DNA of 62,446 bases from JBOGDS01 sp050743075 (lineage in GTDB: Bacteria; Actinomycetota; Actinomycetes; Jiangellales; Jiangellaceae), in contig JBOGDS010000009.1 of assembly GCA_050743075.1 (NCBI GenBank), positions 1-62,446 of the forward strand, read 5' to 3'. The stretch's first letter is position 1; the number at the start of each line of letters is the position of its first letter. The notes beneath the pieces were generated by a model, which did not search any database, was not told the DNA's origin, and saw nothing but the letters and a program-made list of their open reading frames with translations. The position numbers and the translations under genes were made by a program. This document shows, in pieces, positions 51,804 through 60,209 of this stretch.

Positions 51804-52580
51804 GTGAACAGGTTCCTGCTCACCCCACGCTGGGTCGCCGTGCACGCCGCCACGGCCGCGGTCGTGGCGGGCTTCGTTGCGCTCGGCTGGTGGCAGCTTG
51901 GCGTCTACCGCGACAGCGACGCGCGGCAGGACCTGCGCGACCGCCCCGCCGTGCCGATCACCGAGATCGCCGTCCCCGGTGGACGGCTGGCCCCGGCCGC
52001 CGATCGTGCCGTCGTCGCCACTGGAACGTACGTGCGCGACCAACCCCTGCTCGTTCCCGCCCGCGTCCACGATGGCGTCCTCGGCTCCTACGCCGTTGCG
52101 TTGTTGCGGACAGCCGACGACGGGATGCTCGTCGTGCTGCGCGGCTGGGTCGACGACCCCGACGACCCCCGCGTGGAGCCGCCCGGCGGCGAGGTAACGG
52201 TCGCCGGTCACCTGCTGGCACCCGAGACAGCCGCCGATGCGGCGGCGCCGGGTGCGGACCTTCTGCCCGGCCGGGTCGGGTTCGTCGCACCGGATGTCGT
52301 CGCCGAGGAGAGCGCACTCCCGCTCGGTGATTTCTATCCGGCCTACCTCCTCCTCGAGAACGAGCAGCCCCCGGCCGCCGCACCGCCCGATGCGCTCGAG
52401 CTCGGCACCGTCGAGCCCATCCGGCACGTCAGTCCGTGGCAGAACCTGTCGTACTGGGCCCAATGGTGGGTCTTCGCCGGAGCGGCTGTCGTCTTCTGGG
52501 CGTCGTTCGTCCGTGCGGCTCTGCGCCGTCGCCGTGGTCCCGTGGCCGCACAGTCGGCTCGCGAGGTCACGAACGCGTAG
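51804..52580 (+). CDS. SURF1 family protein
   Basis: 258 aa. Two membrane helices, N-terminal (HAATAAVVAGFVALGWWQLG) and C-terminal (WWVFAGAAVVFWASFVRAAL), flanking an outer domain, with the SURF1 marks GWWQLGVYR and LRGWVDDP and HVSPWQNLSYWAQWW near the end. SURF1 proteins help insert haem into cytochrome oxidase. GTG 51804. The 3' end overlaps the convergent DUF3817 gene by 14 bases. Confidence 0.88.
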   Translation: MNRFLLTPRWVAVHAATAAVVAGFVALGWWQLGVYRDSDARQDLRDRPAVPITEIAVPGGRLAPAADRAVVATGTYVRDQPLLVPARVHDGVLGSYAVALLRTADDGMLVVLRGWVDDPDDPRVEPPGGEVTVAGHLLAPETAADAAAPGADLLPGRVGFVAPDVVAEESALPLGDFYPAYLLLENEQPPAAAPPDALELGTVEPIRHVSPWQNLSYWAQWWVFAGAAVVFWASFVRAALRRRRGPVAAQSAREVTNA

Positions 52581-52884
52581 CCAGCTCCGGGTGGTCGGCC
52601 CGGACCTTGGCGACGACCTTGCGCTCGGCGACGAAGGACGCGAACGGGATCGTCCCGGCGAGGACCACGGGGACGGTCCATCGCCAGCTCCACCGCAGCT
52701 GGATCGACATGTACACCGTGACCAGGAAGTAGAGCATGTAGACCCAGCCGTGCACGATGGCGACGAACTCGAACCCCTCCACGCCGAAGCCGTACTTGAG
52801 GACGATCTCGAGGGTGAAGACCAGCAGGACGACACCGGTGGTGTAGGCCAGGGCCCGGTAGAGGGTCAATGTCCGCGGGTTCAC
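52567..52884 (-). CDS. DUF3817 family membrane protein
   Basis: 105 aa, three membrane helices: LYRALAYTTGVVLLVFTLEI, then HGWVYMLYFLVTVYMSIQLR (the conserved HGWxYMxY of the family) and a third near WTVPVVLAGTIPFASFVAE. Function unknown. GTG 52884 begins the protein; the frame open to 53034 is in the intergenic region. Its last codons overlap the end of the SURF1 gene on the opposite strand. Confidence 0.83.
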   Translation of the reverse strand: MNPRTLTLYRALAYTTGVVLLVFTLEIVLKYGFGVEGFEFVAIVHGWVYMLYFLVTVYMSIQLRWSWRWTVPVVLAGTIPFASFVAERKVVAKVRADHPELATRS

Positions 52885-53027
52885 CCAGGGAGCGTAACCA
52901 GGAGCTACTTGCGGCCGGGCACCTGCCCGATGATCGACGAGGCGACTCTGGGCGCACGTCGACGCCAGCTGAACACGGTGCTGCCGGGGCCCTGCGCTGA
53001 TGACGGCCGCGCCCGGTGAACGGCACG

Positions 53028-53492
53028 ATGGCAACCATGAGTGGCGAGCCAGCCGGGCCCAGCCGGGCGTCGCCGGGCGATCTACCCGTGCGCGGCTCGG
53101 TGGTGATCCCGTCGCGTGAGCTGTCGTGGCGCTTCTCGCGGTCGTCGGGACCCGGTGGACAGTCGGTCAACACCACCGACTCGCGGGTCGAGCTCTCGTA
53201 CGACGTCGCGAGGTCGTCCGCGCTTGGACCACTCCTACGATCTCGGGCTCTCGAACGCCTGCACGACGGGTTGGTGGACGGCGTACTCACGGTGACGGCG
53301 GCAGAGCACCGGTCGCAACTGCGCAACCGCGAGGCGGCTGCCCGACGTCTGGTCGAGGTGCTCGCCGCTGCACTCGCACCGCCACCACCGGCCCGGCGGC
53401 ACACCAGGCCGACCCGAGCCGCGAGAGCGCGCCGACTGGAACAGAAGAGACGCCGCGCCGACACCAAGCGGCTGCGCAGGCCGCCGGACTGA
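53028..53492 (+). CDS. arfB: ArfB/YaeJ-type peptidyl-tRNA hydrolase (ribosome rescue)
   Basis: 154 aa. Release-factor-like domain with SRSSGPGGQSVNTTDSRVEL, the catalytic GGQ, followed by a strongly basic tail (RRHTRPTRAARARRLEQKRR) that in ArfB enters the empty mRNA channel. It frees ribosomes stalled on messages without stop codons. The start is uncertain among GTG 53016, ATG 53028 and ATG 53037; none has a good ribosome site. Confidence 0.85.
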   Translation: MATMSGEPAGPSRASPGDLPVRGSVVIPSRELSWRFSRSSGPGGQSVNTTDSRVELSYDVARSSALGPLLRSRALERLHDGLVDGVLTVTAAEHRSQLRNREAAARRLVEVLAAALAPPPPARRHTRPTRAARARRLEQKRRRADTKRLRRPPD

Positions 53493-53503
53493 GTCAGCCC
53501 CGG

Positions 53504-54433
53504 TCAGCTGTCCGGGTCGCGCCGGCCGTCAGCGTCGAGGTCGGCGAGGAAGCGCTCGAACTCGGCCCCGATCTCGTCTGCACTCGGCATGGTCGTCCGG
53601 TCGGCCAACAGGCTGCCCTTGCTGGAGCCGCCGACGTAGGCGTCGTACTGGTTCTCCAGCGCGCGCACGACCCGCCCGACATCGTCGGACTGCTCGACCT
53701 GCTCCTGCACCAGCTTGCGGGTCTGGCCAGCCGCTTCGGTGAGGGCGTCGATCGGGATGCGCAGGCCGGTGGCGGCGGCGATCGATCGCACCAACGCGAG
53801 CGAGGCGTCCGGATAGTCGGCCTCGGCGAGGTAGTGCGGCACGTGGGCGACGAACCCCATGGCGTCGTGATCCGTCTCACCCAGGCGAAGCTCCAGCAAC
53901 GAGGCCGCGCTCGACGGGAGGCGGATCTCGCCTCGCCACGGGTTGACGACCGTGACGAGAGACTTCCGGGTTGCGTGCGCGGTGACACCGAGCGGACGCG
54001 TGTGCGGAACGGCCATCGGGATGCCGTGGACACCGATCGTGAGGCGGACGCCGAGCTGCTCGATCAACCCGATGACCGCCGCGACGAACCGCTCCCACTG
54101 GGCGTCGGGCTCCGGGCCGGTCAGCAGCAGGAACGGCGTCCCGTCGGCGTCGTGGACCAGCCGCAGGGCGAGCTCGGGCGTCGCGTAGCGCTCGAAGTGG
54201 TCTTCGACGAAGAGCATCTCCGGACGGCGGGCGCGATAGTCGACCAGCAGGTCGGCGTCGAACTGGGCGACGACCCGGTGATCGAGGGTGGAGAGCAGAT
54301 GGTCGACGAAGCCCTTGCCGGCACTGCCGGCGTCCATGAACCCGTCGAGGGCGTGGACGAGCACGGCACCGTCGAGCTCGGGTACGTCGGATGCGAGTTG
54401 GTACAGACCCTTCGGGTCGAGCATGTGGAGCAC
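53504..54433 (-). CDS. PAC2 family protein
   Basis: 309 aa. Belongs to the PAC2 (proteasome assembly chaperone-like) family of actinobacteria: LVHALDGFMDAGSAGKGFVD near residue 25, RYATPELALRLVHDADGTPF, and VGFVAHVPHYLAEADYPDAS-like stretch (GFVAHVPHYLAEADYPDASL) with a C-terminal coiled segment. In actinobacteria a chaperone role is suggested by fold only. ATG 54433 or 54424 are both possible. It ends 11 bases from the end of the arfB gene (convergent). Confidence 0.83.
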   Translation of the reverse strand: MLHMLDPKGLYQLASDVPELDGAVLVHALDGFMDAGSAGKGFVDHLLSTLDHRVVAQFDADLLVDYRARRPEMLFVEDHFERYATPELALRLVHDADGTPFLLLTGPEPDAQWERFVAAVIGLIEQLGVRLTIGVHGIPMAVPHTRPLGVTAHATRKSLVTVVNPWRGEIRLPSSAASLLELRLGETDHDAMGFVAHVPHYLAEADYPDASLALVRSIAAATGLRIPIDALTEAAGQTRKLVQEQVEQSDDVGRVVRALENQYDAYVGGSSKGSLLADRTTMPSADEIGAEFERFLADLDADGRRDPDS

Positions 54434-54640
54434 TCCTGCAGTCGGCGTGAGCCTTGACCTCCATCACAACAGCTGACGGGCCGCCGTGCATCCCGCGACG
54501 CCGAAACGGCTCAGGAACGTGGGCTCGAACATCTCGCGACTCTCTGCTGGCTGGCGGACCCGGAGGGTCGGACGAACACCCGGCTCCGGAAGGTCAAGAC
54601 AGGTCGGCCAGTGCGGGGATCGCGTCCGCTGTGGCTCGAT

Positions 54641-55099
54641 CTACCTCCCGACAGCGGTGGCCATCGCCTGTTGGTGGGGCAGACCGAGCACGGCGCACAC
54701 GAGTCCGAGGAAGGCGTCGGCGTCGCGCAGCAGGTCGTCTGCCTCGCGCGCCGTGACGGCACGAGCGAGCCCGGCCTCGGCGGCGGCTCGTTTTCCGGCA
54801 CCGGCCGCGAAGAATGCTGCCCACTCAGCAAGCTCCGGGGCAACGGCGGCCAGAACGGTCCAGACGTTGCGTGGCCCTTGCCCACGGCCACGGCGGGCAC
54901 CGGAGGCGGCACCCTCGGCCCGGGCCCGAGCGGCCAGCACCGCTGCTCCGGCCCGCAGCGCCGCCAGATGTGCCGCGGCGTAGCGCTCGGCGGCCGTCGC
55001 CGCGACGGCCGCCTCGGCCAGGCACCCACGGGACTGGTCGAGCAGGTCCACGACCGCGTGACCCGTGCGTGGCCGCCCGGTCCGGACGGCGGCGTTCAC
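54641..55099 (-). CDS. HEPN-domain protein (SAV_6107 family)
   Basis: 152 aa, all helical, Ala-rich. Family pattern: VVDLLDQSRGCLAEAAVAAT, YAAAHLAALRAGAAVLAARA, NVWTVLAAVAPELAEWAAFF and ITARxADDLLRDADxF-like READDLLRDADAFLGLV. The RNase signature R-x4-6-H of toxin HEPN proteins is not evident, so it may be a nucleic-acid-binding rather than cleaving member. GTG 55099 overlaps the DUF6504 stop (GTGA); the two are one unit, headed by the LexA box at 55566-55599. Confidence 0.8.
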   Translation of the reverse strand: MNAAVRTGRPRTGHAVVDLLDQSRGCLAEAAVAATAAERYAAAHLAALRAGAAVLAARARAEGAASGARRGRGQGPRNVWTVLAAVAPELAEWAAFFAAGAGKRAAAEAGLARAVTAREADDLLRDADAFLGLVCAVLGLPHQQAMATAVGR

Positions 55100-55464
55100 C
55101 GGCGCCCGCCCAGGGCGAGCGACCACTGCATGCTGGACAGGTCGCAGGACAACTCGTACACAGCTCGCGGCGCATGCCGGCCACCGGCGGCCTCGACCAA
55201 CCAGAACTCGCGCTGGTCACCGAGCCCCACCAGCGCCTGATGCGGGTCGAGAACCGCGAGGACGCGGCCGTCCGGCTGGGTGACAGCAGCGCCTCCGACC
55301 GGCGAAAGGCACCACGTGCCGGACTCGACCCAGTGGTCCAGCACGGATCGCACGAGGAACAGGCGGCCTCGCCAGAGGAACTGCTCCGGCTCAGGCACAG
55401 CTCCGTACGATCCGCGCCGCACGTCGACCGGCTCGCGTGCCGGCGACTCGTCGTGCTCGGTCAT
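55096..55464 (-). CDS. DUF6504 family protein
   Basis: 122 aa. Beta-rich, with EPEQFLWRGRLFLVRSVLDH then WVESGTWCLSP and REFWLVEAA, ending YELSCDLSSMQWSLALGGRR. The W-R-G-R motif is typical of DUF6504. Function unknown. ATG 55464. First gene after the SOS-type promoter at 55603-55631; the untranslated leader would be about 135 bases and contains an extra inverted repeat (CCGCCGGGCATG near 55500 with CATGCCCGGCGG near 55530). Confidence 0.8.
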   Translation of the reverse strand: MTEHDESPAREPVDVRRGSYGAVPEPEQFLWRGRLFLVRSVLDHWVESGTWCLSPVGGAAVTQPDGRVLAVLDPHQALVGLGDQREFWLVEAAGGRHAPRAVYELSCDLSSMQWSLALGGRR

Positions 55465-55565
55465 GACCGCCTCCCCAAGGCCGCAGGCGAGTGGCAACCC
55501 GCCGGGCATGGGGGTCGAGGGCCATGCCCGGCGGATCACCGCCGCCTGGGAGCATCACCGCCCCA

Positions 55566-55599
55566 CAGGTGGGTTCGAACGTGTGTTCGAACCCACCTG
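55566..55599. promoter_or_regulatory. LexA-binding site (SOS box) in a perfect 34-bp palindrome
   Basis: The centre TTCGAACGTGTGTTCGAA (55574-55591) matches the actinobacterial LexA consensus TCGAAC-N4-GTTCGA exactly, and the symmetry continues to 15 bp per arm (55566-55580 and 55585-55599). It lies just downstream of a minus-strand promoter (55603-55631) reading into DUF6504-HEPN, and 60 bases upstream of the divergent ybaK-like gene. Confidence 0.88.
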
Positions 55600-55602
55600 C
55601 AC

Positions 55603-55631
55603 AGTACACCCCGGCCCGGACAGCCCGTCAA
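55603..55631 (-). promoter_or_regulatory. Sigma-70-type promoter for DUF6504-HEPN
   Basis: On the minus strand TTGACG (55631-55626) and TGTACT (55608-55603) are exactly 17 bases apart. Transcription would begin about 55596, inside the LexA palindrome, so bound LexA would block it. Confidence 0.65.
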
Positions 55632-55658
55632 CACCACGCACACCTAGGGTCGGACCTC

Positions 55659-56138
55659 GTGACGGCCGAGCTGCATCCGAACGCCGTGAGAGTCGCCGAC
55701 GCCCTGGCCGCGGCCGGACACCCTGACCGGGTGGTCGTCCTTTCCCTGCCGGCTCCGACCGCCGCGGCCGCAGCGAGGCAGCTGGGCTGCGACGTCGGCG
55801 CGATCGCGAACTCACTGATCTTCGATGCCGACGGCGAACCACTTCTGGTCCTCACCAGCGGAGCGCACCGCGCGGACACGGCCGTGCTGGCGGCGGCCGT
55901 GGGTGCGGCCACGGTGCGGCGGGCGTCCGCGGATTTCGTCCGGACGCATACCGGACAGCCGATCGGCGGCGTCGCACCGGTCGGTCACCCGGCGCCGGTC
56001 CCCACCCTCGTCGACACCTGGCTCGGCAGGCACGACCGGCTGTGGGCGGCGGCCGGGCATCCGCACACGGTGTTCCCGACGACGTACGAGCAGCTGATCA
56101 CGCTGACCCGCGGTCGCACACTCGACGTCGCCGGCTAA
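55659..56138 (+). CDS. YbaK/EbsC-type aminoacyl-tRNA deacylase
   Basis: 159 aa. The YbaK fold is shown by CDVGAIANSLIFDADGEPLL, LVLTSGAHRADTAVLA, and GQPIGGVAPVGHPAPVPTLV with the G-x-x-P loop. These enzymes clear mischarged tRNA, for example Ala- or Cys-tRNA(Pro). GTG 55659 lies 8 bases after TAGGGT (55645-55650), consistent with a leaderless transcript. Divergent from DUF6504-HEPN; the LexA site is about 60-95 bases upstream and may or may not affect it. Confidence 0.87.
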   Translation: MTAELHPNAVRVADALAAAGHPDRVVVLSLPAPTAAAAARQLGCDVGAIANSLIFDADGEPLLVLTSGAHRADTAVLAAAVGAATVRRASADFVRTHTGQPIGGVAPVGHPAPVPTLVDTWLGRHDRLWAAAGHPHTVFPTTYEQLITLTRGRTLDVAG

Positions 56139-56240
56139 CTGCCCAGCGCGGGCGCAATACTCGCAGGTCGCCCTCGCCGAGTAGATTCACACCCACGCGC
56201 CCAGAACTCGGGGTAGGGAAGCGCGCCATGGGAGGTGGCC

Positions 56241-56828
56241 ATGGAGTCGATCGCCTATGCCATCTCCGGCGGTTGGGCCTCCGGCATCAGCGCGTACGGG
56301 ACCCTCCTGATCCTCGGGTTGGTCGGGCGCGCCGGATGGCTCGACACCCCTGACGCGCTGCAGCGCACCGACGTCCTCATCCTGGTCGGCCTCCTCGCCG
56401 CCGTGGAGTTCGTCGCCGACAAGGTTGCCTACGTCGACAGCCTGTGGGACTCCGTCCACACCGTGGTCCGGCCGATCATCGCCGGCGTTCTCGGGCTGCT
56501 GATCGCCGGCGACGCCTCGACGCTGGAGCAGGCGCTGACAGCAAGCCTCGCCGGCGGCCTCGCCCTGCTCTCCCATGCCGCGAAGGCAGGGTTGCGCCTT
56601 GCGGTGAACACCTCGCCCGAACCGGTGTCCAACGTCGGTGTGAGCACGGCGGAGGACGTATCGGTGGCCGGCGTCCTGCTCATCGCGACGGAGCATCCCT
56701 GGCTCGCGGCGGGCATCGCGCTCGTGCTGCTCGTCGTCAGCCTCGGGCTCGCCTTCTGGCTGCTCAAGCGCATCCGGCGAGGCTGGCATCGGCTGCAGGA
56801 CCGGTACTTCTCCGACGTCAGCGACTGA
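56241..56828 (+). CDS. DUF4126 family membrane protein
   Basis: 195 aa, about five helices. Conserved features: AISGGWASGISAYGTLLILG at the start (helix 1), VEFVADKVAYVDSLWDSVHT with the D-K-x-x-x-D-x-x-W pattern of the family, and ALLSHAAKAGLRLAVNTSPE-like stretch (LLSHAAKAGLRLAVNTSPEP) before a final helix and basic tail. Function unknown. ATG 56241 has GGGAGG 6 bases upstream, which favours it over GTG 56235. Confidence 0.85.
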   Translation: MESIAYAISGGWASGISAYGTLLILGLVGRAGWLDTPDALQRTDVLILVGLLAAVEFVADKVAYVDSLWDSVHTVVRPIIAGVLGLLIAGDASTLEQALTASLAGGLALLSHAAKAGLRLAVNTSPEPVSNVGVSTAEDVSVAGVLLIATEHPWLAAGIALVLLVVSLGLAFWLLKRIRRGWHRLQDRYFSDVSD

Positions 56829-56871
56829 GCCGCAACCGCGCGGCGTCCCGAGATCGCTACGCTCACGCGTC

Positions 56872-58347
56872 GTGGCTCGGGTGGTGGTCGTCGGCGCCGG
56901 TCTGGGCGGCCTGGCCGCCGCTGCCCGCCTGGCCGACCTCGGTCACGGCGTCACCGTGCTGGAGCAGGCGGCGTCCGTCGGCGGCACGGTCGGCACCTAC
57001 GCGCGCGACGGGTACAGGTTCGACACCGGTCCCACGTCGTTCACGCTCCCAGCGGTCTTCCACGACCTGTTCCGCACGACCGGTCGCCCGCTCGAACGCG
57101 AGATCGACCTGGCGCCCGTCGACCCCTCCTGCCGCTATCGGTTCGCCGACGGTGTCGAGGTCGACCTCCCGAACGCCAGCAGAGCGGGCGCGATCCGCGC
57201 GCTCGACGAGGCGCTGGGTCCCGGCGCAGGTGCGCAGTGGCACGCGATCCTCCAACGTGGTGAGCGTACGTGGCGGGCCGTTCGCGGCCCGGTTCTCGAC
57301 TCGCCGCCATCGGCTCGCGACCTGATCCGCATCGCGACGAGCCCGGCGACGCTGCGAGCCGTCGGCGTCGGGCTGCCGTTGCGAAAGGCGGCTGCTCGGC
57401 ACCGGACCGACCCACGCCTCCGGGCGATGCTCGCGCACTACGCGGCCGACGCCGGCGCCGATCCGCGGCGGTCGACTTTCCCCCTCCTCCCCTACGTCGA
57501 GCACACGTTCGGCACGTGGCACGTGCGAGGCGGCGTGCACCGTCTGGCCGAGGCCATCCGCGACCGCGCCGTCGCCCGCGGGGCGGCGGTGCGGACCGGC
57601 GTCGAGGTCGATCACGTGCTCTCGTCGGGCGGGCGTACCAGCGGCGTCCGGCTGGCCGGCGACGGTGCCGACGTCGCGGCCGACGTCGTCGTCGCCGACG
57701 TCGATGCCTCCCACCTCTACCGCGATCTGGTCGCGCCACACCGCCGGCGGCCGCGGTCGGACCACACCGGCGGGTGGCCGTCGGTCTTCACCATGTTGCT
57801 GGCCCTGCACGGCAGGACACCGGGACTTCCGCACCGCACCGTCCTCTTCCCCGCCGATCTCGACGCCGAGTTCGACTCGCTGTTCGGGACGACGCGGGGT
57901 CCCGTCGACGACCCCACCGTGTACGTCAGCGCACCCGACGACCCCGGCATGCGGCCGGATCAGGACAGCGAGGCGTGGACGGTCCATGTCCGGGCTCCCC
58001 CGCACGGCGTCGACACACCCGGCGCGGTCGACTGGACGCCGAACGGCATCGCAGACACCTACGCCGACCAGGTGTTGGCTGTCTTGGCAGCCCGCGGCCT
58101 CGAGGTGCGGGATCGGGTGGCGTGGCGCGTTGTCCGCACGCCGCGCGACGTCTTCGCAGACACCCGGTGGCCGGGCGGCGCGATCGGCCCGTCCGTCACG
58201 GACGCGCGGTCGGTGCTGCGCCGTCCGGCGAACGGGTCCCCGGTGCCTGGCCTGTTCCTCGTCGGTGCGTCGACCCGTCCGGGTGCCGGGCTGCCGTTCG
58301 TCGCCTGGTCGGCGCACACCGTCGCCGATCTCGTCGGCCGCGCCTGA
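56872..58347 (+). CDS. Phytoene desaturase-like FAD-dependent oxidoreductase
   Basis: 491 aa. N-terminal FAD-binding VVVVGAGLGGLAAAARLADL then VTVLEQAASVGGTVGTY, middle substrate domain, and the C-terminal flavin motif GLFLVGASTRPGAGLPFVAW (about 460-479), as in CrtI/CrtN desaturases and retinol saturases. Likely acts on a polyisoprenoid. GTG 56872 begins the Rossmann strand. The polyprenyl synthase at 60210 is near but separated by two minus-strand genes, so a carotenoid pathway is possible, not shown; no phytoene synthase is in the window. Confidence 0.82.
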   Translation: MARVVVVGAGLGGLAAAARLADLGHGVTVLEQAASVGGTVGTYARDGYRFDTGPTSFTLPAVFHDLFRTTGRPLEREIDLAPVDPSCRYRFADGVEVDLPNASRAGAIRALDEALGPGAGAQWHAILQRGERTWRAVRGPVLDSPPSARDLIRIATSPATLRAVGVGLPLRKAAARHRTDPRLRAMLAHYAADAGADPRRSTFPLLPYVEHTFGTWHVRGGVHRLAEAIRDRAVARGAAVRTGVEVDHVLSSGGRTSGVRLAGDGADVAADVVVADVDASHLYRDLVAPHRRRPRSDHTGGWPSVFTMLLALHGRTPGLPHRTVLFPADLDAEFDSLFGTTRGPVDDPTVYVSAPDDPGMRPDQDSEAWTVHVRAPPHGVDTPGAVDWTPNGIADTYADQVLAVLAARGLEVRDRVAWRVVRTPRDVFADTRWPGGAIGPSVTDARSVLRRPANGSPVPGLFLVGASTRPGAGLPFVAWSAHTVADLVGRA

Positions 58348-58402
58348 GTATGTGCACCGCCCGGACGGCCGCACGTCGTCGACTCGCGCTCCCCTGGCGC
58401 GC

Positions 58403-58496
58403 CATGGCACGCTGAACTGCTCCACAAAGTTGGGCATAACGTCCACGAGGCGACAGTTCAGCGTGCCATGCACGACAGTTCGGCGGGCCATGCACC
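58403..58496. repeat. Inverted repeat plus tandem 22-mers between convergent genes
   Basis: CATGGCACGCTGAACTG (58403-58419) is perfectly inverted at 58454-58470, with a 34-base loop. The right arm is part of a 22-base unit (58451-58472) that is repeated immediately, with two changes, at 58473-58494. The left arm has no tandem partner. It may terminate the two convergent genes, but the tandem copy suggests a repeat element. Confidence 0.8.
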
Positions 58497-58520
58497 GGGC
58501 GACGCACCCGGGGAACGCGG

Positions 58521-59153
58521 TCAGGCGCCCCAGGCCCAGCGGACCACGACCGTGACCGAGATCTCCTGCTGGCCACCGTCGACGGAGAGATCGGCCATCG
58601 GCACGGCGGCCGCCATCCGGCGCGGGACCGGGACCGGACCGCCACCCCCGGTCTCATCCACGGCCGTCACCTCGCCCAGCGTCCGGCCCGCGAGCGCCGC
58701 ATACTGATCGGCCTTCGCCCGGGCGTCGGCAACGGCCGCCTCCCGCGCGGCCACGTACAGCCCCGACGGGTCGGAGTGGTCGAACGCCAGGCCGGACAGC
58801 CGCGCCGTCTCACCGCCGCTGCCGAGCACGTCCTGGACGATCGCCCCCGCGGCGCCGACGTCGCGAACCGTCGCCGAGAGTCCCAGCCTCGCCACATATC
58901 CCTGTGGCCTGCCACTGGAGCCGTAGTCCATGTGCACCGACGTCTCGGTCGTACGCAGGTCCACCGCCTGGATGCCCAGAGCCGTCAGGGTCTCCCTCAT
59001 CCGGGCCAGTCCGCTGGTGGCGTCGGCGAGCGCGGCCTGAACGGCCTTCGCGCTGGACTCCGCGGCGAGGTCGATGCGGACGACGTCCGGCGGGGCCGAC
59101 GCGCGTCCGGCTCCGACAACCGTGATCCCGGTGACATCGATGCTCTGCGTCAC
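58521..59153 (-). CDS. SIMPL domain protein (DUF541)
   Basis: 210 aa. Begins ITVVGAGRASAPPDVVRIDL, the usual start of DUF541/SIMPL proteins, and has RETLTALGIQAVDLRTTETS and the conserved REAAVADARAKADQYAALAG near 140-160. No signal peptide is seen, unlike many relatives. Members form oligomeric channels or bind signalling kinases; no firm role. GTG 59153. Directly downstream of metF (10 bases) on the same strand. Confidence 0.85.
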   Translation of the reverse strand: MTQSIDVTGITVVGAGRASAPPDVVRIDLAAESSAKAVQAALADATSGLARMRETLTALGIQAVDLRTTETSVHMDYGSSGRPQGYVARLGLSATVRDVGAAGAIVQDVLGSGGETARLSGLAFDHSDPSGLYVAAREAAVADARAKADQYAALAGRTLGEVTAVDETGGGGPVPVPRRMAAAVPMADLSVDGGQQEISVTVVVRWAWGA

Positions 59154-59162
59154 GGCGCCCGA

Positions 59163-60122
59163 CTATGCCCGGTCGGCCGATACGACGCCCGCCGGTACCG
59201 CAGCGAGCTCCCGGCCGGGAAGACCGAGCGCGCGGTAGATCTCCCGCGTGGCCGTCGACTTGTTGAGCGTGATGAAGTGCAGGCCGGGTGCACCCTCAGC
59301 CAGCAGCCGCTCGCACATCCGCGTGGCGACGTCGACGCCGATGGCCCGGACGGCGTCGGGATCATCCTCGACCGCATAGAACCGCTCGGCCAGAGCGGCC
59401 GGGAAGTCGGCGCCCGAGAGGACGGCGAACTTCTCGATCTGCCGCACGTTCGTCACCGGCATGATGCCGGGAAGGATCGGTGCATCGCCGCCGGCGGCGG
59501 CTACCCGGTCGCGCAGCCTCAGGTAGTCGTCGACGTGGAAGAACATCTGGGTCACGGCGAAGTCGGCGCCGGCGCGGAACTTGTCGACCAGGAACCGCAC
59601 GTCGGTGTCGAGATCGGGCGAGCGCGGATGCTTCTCCGGGAACGCGGCGACGCCCACGCTGAAGTCGCCCACCGACCTGATCAGCCGTACCAGCTCGTTC
59701 GCGTACTCGAATCCTTCCGGATGGCGCACCCACTCGGCCTGCGGGTCGCCGGGCGGGTCGCCGCGCAGTGCGAGCATGTTGCGGATCCCGGCGCCGGCGT
59801 ACTGCCCGATGACGTGCCGCAGCTCCGCCACGGAGTGGTTGACGGCCGTGAGGTGCGCGACGGCGACCAACGTCGTATCCGTCGCCAGGCGTTCTGTCAT
59901 GCGCACAGTGGTGTCGCGAGTACTGCCGCCCGCGCCGTACGTCACGGAGACGAAGGTGGGCTGCAACGACTCGAGCTCGCGAATGGTCCGCCAGAACAGC
60001 TCCTCCCCCTTGTCTGTCTTCGGCGGGAAGAACTCGAAGGAGAACGACCGCCGACCAGACGCGAGCAGCTCGCGGATGGTGGTCACGCCACCCGGCATCG
60101 TCGACGGCAGCCCCAATGTCAC
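59163..60122 (-). CDS. metF: Methylenetetrahydrofolate reductase
   Basis: 319 aa, TIM barrel FAD enzyme that reduces 5,10-methylene-THF to 5-methyl-THF for methionine synthesis. Conserved features: FSFEFFPPKT with the catalytic Glu, VSVTYGAGGSTRDTT, LTAVNHSVAELRHVI, NMLALRGDPPGD and ADFAVTQMFFHVDDYLRLRD. GTG 60122 starts the protein 15 codons before the first strand. Divergent from the polyprenyl synthase gene. Confidence 0.93.
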   Translation of the reverse strand: MTLGLPSTMPGGVTTIRELLASGRRSFSFEFFPPKTDKGEELFWRTIRELESLQPTFVSVTYGAGGSTRDTTVRMTERLATDTTLVAVAHLTAVNHSVAELRHVIGQYAGAGIRNMLALRGDPPGDPQAEWVRHPEGFEYANELVRLIRSVGDFSVGVAAFPEKHPRSPDLDTDVRFLVDKFRAGADFAVTQMFFHVDDYLRLRDRVAAAGGDAPILPGIMPVTNVRQIEKFAVLSGADFPAALAERFYAVEDDPDAVRAIGVDVATRMCERLLAEGAPGLHFITLNKSTATREIYRALGLPGRELAAVPAGVVSADRA

Positions 60123-60209
60123 CGCCCAAGGCTAAGCCACAGCGCGTCGTGCCCGTGATCGTGCGCTCGCATGCCGGGACGGCCGGGCGCCCGCGTAGGG
60201 TGCGTGGAC

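Noticed and set aside
54434..54640. Open frames in the gap between PAC2 and HEPN genes
   Set aside because: Short, out of family context and overlapping the HEPN gene in another frame; no support for a gene.
55571..55598. GGTTCGAAC-like sequence resembling the T-arm of a tRNA
   Set aside because: There is no acceptor, D or anticodon arm around it; the perfect symmetry and the exact LexA consensus explain it better.
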